Assembly: GCA_003476465.1 (NCBI GenBank)
Contig: DMUE01000161.1
Coordinates: forward strand, 2,965 to 8,958
Origin: Microbacterium sp.
GTDB lineage: Bacteria; Actinomycetota; Actinomycetes; Actinomycetales; Microbacteriaceae
Length of the DNA stretch: 5,994 nt
Reading direction: 5' to 3'
Shown here piece by piece: positions 5,687-5,994 of the stretch. Both the position numbers and the translations under genes were made by a program. The first letter of the stretch is position 1, and every line of letters starts with the position of its first letter. Below the pieces are notes generated by a model that worked only from the letters and a program-made list of their open reading frames with translations, had not been told where the DNA came from and made no database searches.

Positions 5687-5994
5687 CGGATGCTCCCCGC
5701 CGCACGGGATGCGTGGGCATCCAGCACGACCTCGACGGCGTCGGCGAGATCTTCGGCGACATGGGGCGCGTAGGCGATCTCTTCGATGCGGGTTTCGCGG
5801 GTCGGCACGAGGATACCCACGGCGCCGGCCCGCTGCGCCGCGCCCATATCGCTGCCGATGTCGCCCACGACCACCGTCTCGTCGGGCGCGACTCCCAGCG
5901 CCGCACACGCGGCCAGGATGAGGCCCGGCTCGGGCTTGCGACAGGCGCACCCGTCGATCTCCCCGTGCGGGCAGTACTCCCAGGCGTCCATCGG
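5683..5994 (-). CDS. gmhB: GmhB-like heptose 1,7-bisphosphate 7-phosphatase, C-terminal part (cut by right window edge)
   Basis: The last 103 codons of a HAD-superfamily (subfamily IIIA) phosphatase are visible; the frame continues past the right edge, so the catalytic DxD near the N-terminus is not seen. The visible part has the GmhB zinc signature YCPHGEIDGCACRKPEPG, with the Cys-His and Cys-x-Cys ligands (Cys92, His94, Cys107, Cys109 in E. coli) all present on a shorter loop. The HAD motif IV follows as VVGDIGSDMGAA, with both acidic magnesium ligands. RKPxPG contacts substrate phosphate in the family. GmhB removes the 7-phosphate from D-glycero-D-manno-heptose 1,7-bisphosphate, the step between the two HldE reactions, so its presence fits the gmhA-hldE set downstream. 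The methionine at 5991-5989 is internal, not a start, because it precedes the zinc signature by only a few residues. The related histidinol-phosphatase HisB-N shares the fold and zinc loop; the heptose setting favours GmhB. Confidence 0.9.
   Translation of the reverse strand, partial: PMDAWEYCPHGEIDGCACRKPEPGLILAACAALGVAPDETVVVGDIGSDMGAAQRAGAVGILVPTRETRIEEIAYAPHVAEDLADAVEVVLDAHASRAAGSIR
5693..5698 (-). promoter_or_regulatory. Shine-Dalgarno site deciding the GTG start of the GT9 gene
   Basis: GGGGAG on the minus strand lies 6 bases before the GTG at 5686. The reading frame stays open for 88 more codons upstream, but those codons overlap gmhB and encode Arg/Gly-rich nonsense, so this site and the GTGA overlap decide the start. 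Confidence 0.7.

Larger units (their letters stand above)
1..5994 (-). other. Predicted heptose-glycan operon (gmhB-GT9-GT-GT4-gmhA-hldE-SDR)
   Basis: All seven genes read in the same direction. The first five junctions are 4-base overlaps at 5683-5686 (GTGA), 4607-4610 (GTGA), 3579-3582 (ATGA), 2329-2332 (GTGA) and 1664-1667 (GTGA); only the last gap, 225-263, is non-coding. I see no room for an internal terminator and no obvious promoter. The operon continues past both edges, so its promoter and possible acceptor, export or modification genes are outside. Co-transcription is inferred from spacing, not shown. Confidence 0.82.

Noticed and set aside
4328..5773. Long plus-strand open frame of 481 codons opposite the GT9 and GT genes
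   Set aside because: Its product is Arg/Gly/His/Pro-rich without any motif, and the opposite strand carries clear GT9 and GT-B motifs. Long antisense frames are expected in DNA of this GC content.
1..5994. CRISPR array, tRNA, rRNA, insertion sequence or phage remnant
   Set aside because: I see no regularly spaced repeats, no tRNA-like cloverleaf, no transposase motifs and no terminal inverted repeats; almost every base is covered by the seven genes.

Overview
The window is a single block of sugar-nucleotide and glycosyltransferase genes, all read from the minus strand (right to left), in very GC-rich DNA. The high GC, frequent GTG starts, alanine/arginine-rich proteins and close 4-base gene overlaps point to a high-GC Gram-positive actinobacterium. 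A Microbacteriaceae-type organism is my best guess, but nothing here fixes the genus.

Layout in transcription order: (1) the 3' end of a HAD-family heptose-bisphosphate phosphatase (GmhB-like, cut by the right edge, 5994-5683); (2) a GT9, heptosyltransferase-type glycosyltransferase (5686-4607); (3) a GT-B glycosyltransferase of a less familiar type (4610-3579); (4) a GT4 glycosyltransferase resembling MshA/sucrose-phosphate synthase (3582-2329); (5) a SIS-domain sedoheptulose 7-phosphate isomerase, GmhA (2332-1664); (6) a bifunctional heptose 7-phosphate kinase/heptose 1-phosphate adenylyltransferase, HldE (1667-264); (7) after a 39-base gap, the 5' end of a classical short-chain dehydrogenase/reductase cut by the left edge (224-1). 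Genes 1 to 6 are joined by five consecutive 4-base stop/start overlaps (four GTGA, one ATGA), so this looks like one translationally coupled operon. No promoter or terminator is visible, and there is no gene-free stretch longer than 39 bases.

Together GmhA, HldE (both domains) and GmhB make up the route sedoheptulose 7-P -> D-glycero-D-manno-heptose 7-P -> 1,7-bisphosphate -> 1-P -> ADP-D-glycero-beta-D-manno-heptose, known from Gram-negative LPS core synthesis. The three glycosyltransferases are candidates to put heptose and other sugars on an acceptor. An actinobacterium of this kind has no LPS, so the final glycan, lipid or small molecule is unknown, and this is the most interesting point of the window. 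No HldD-type epimerase is seen; the SDR at the left edge is of the classical, not the extended, type. No polymerase, flippase, ABC exporter or other acceptor-defining gene lies inside the window.
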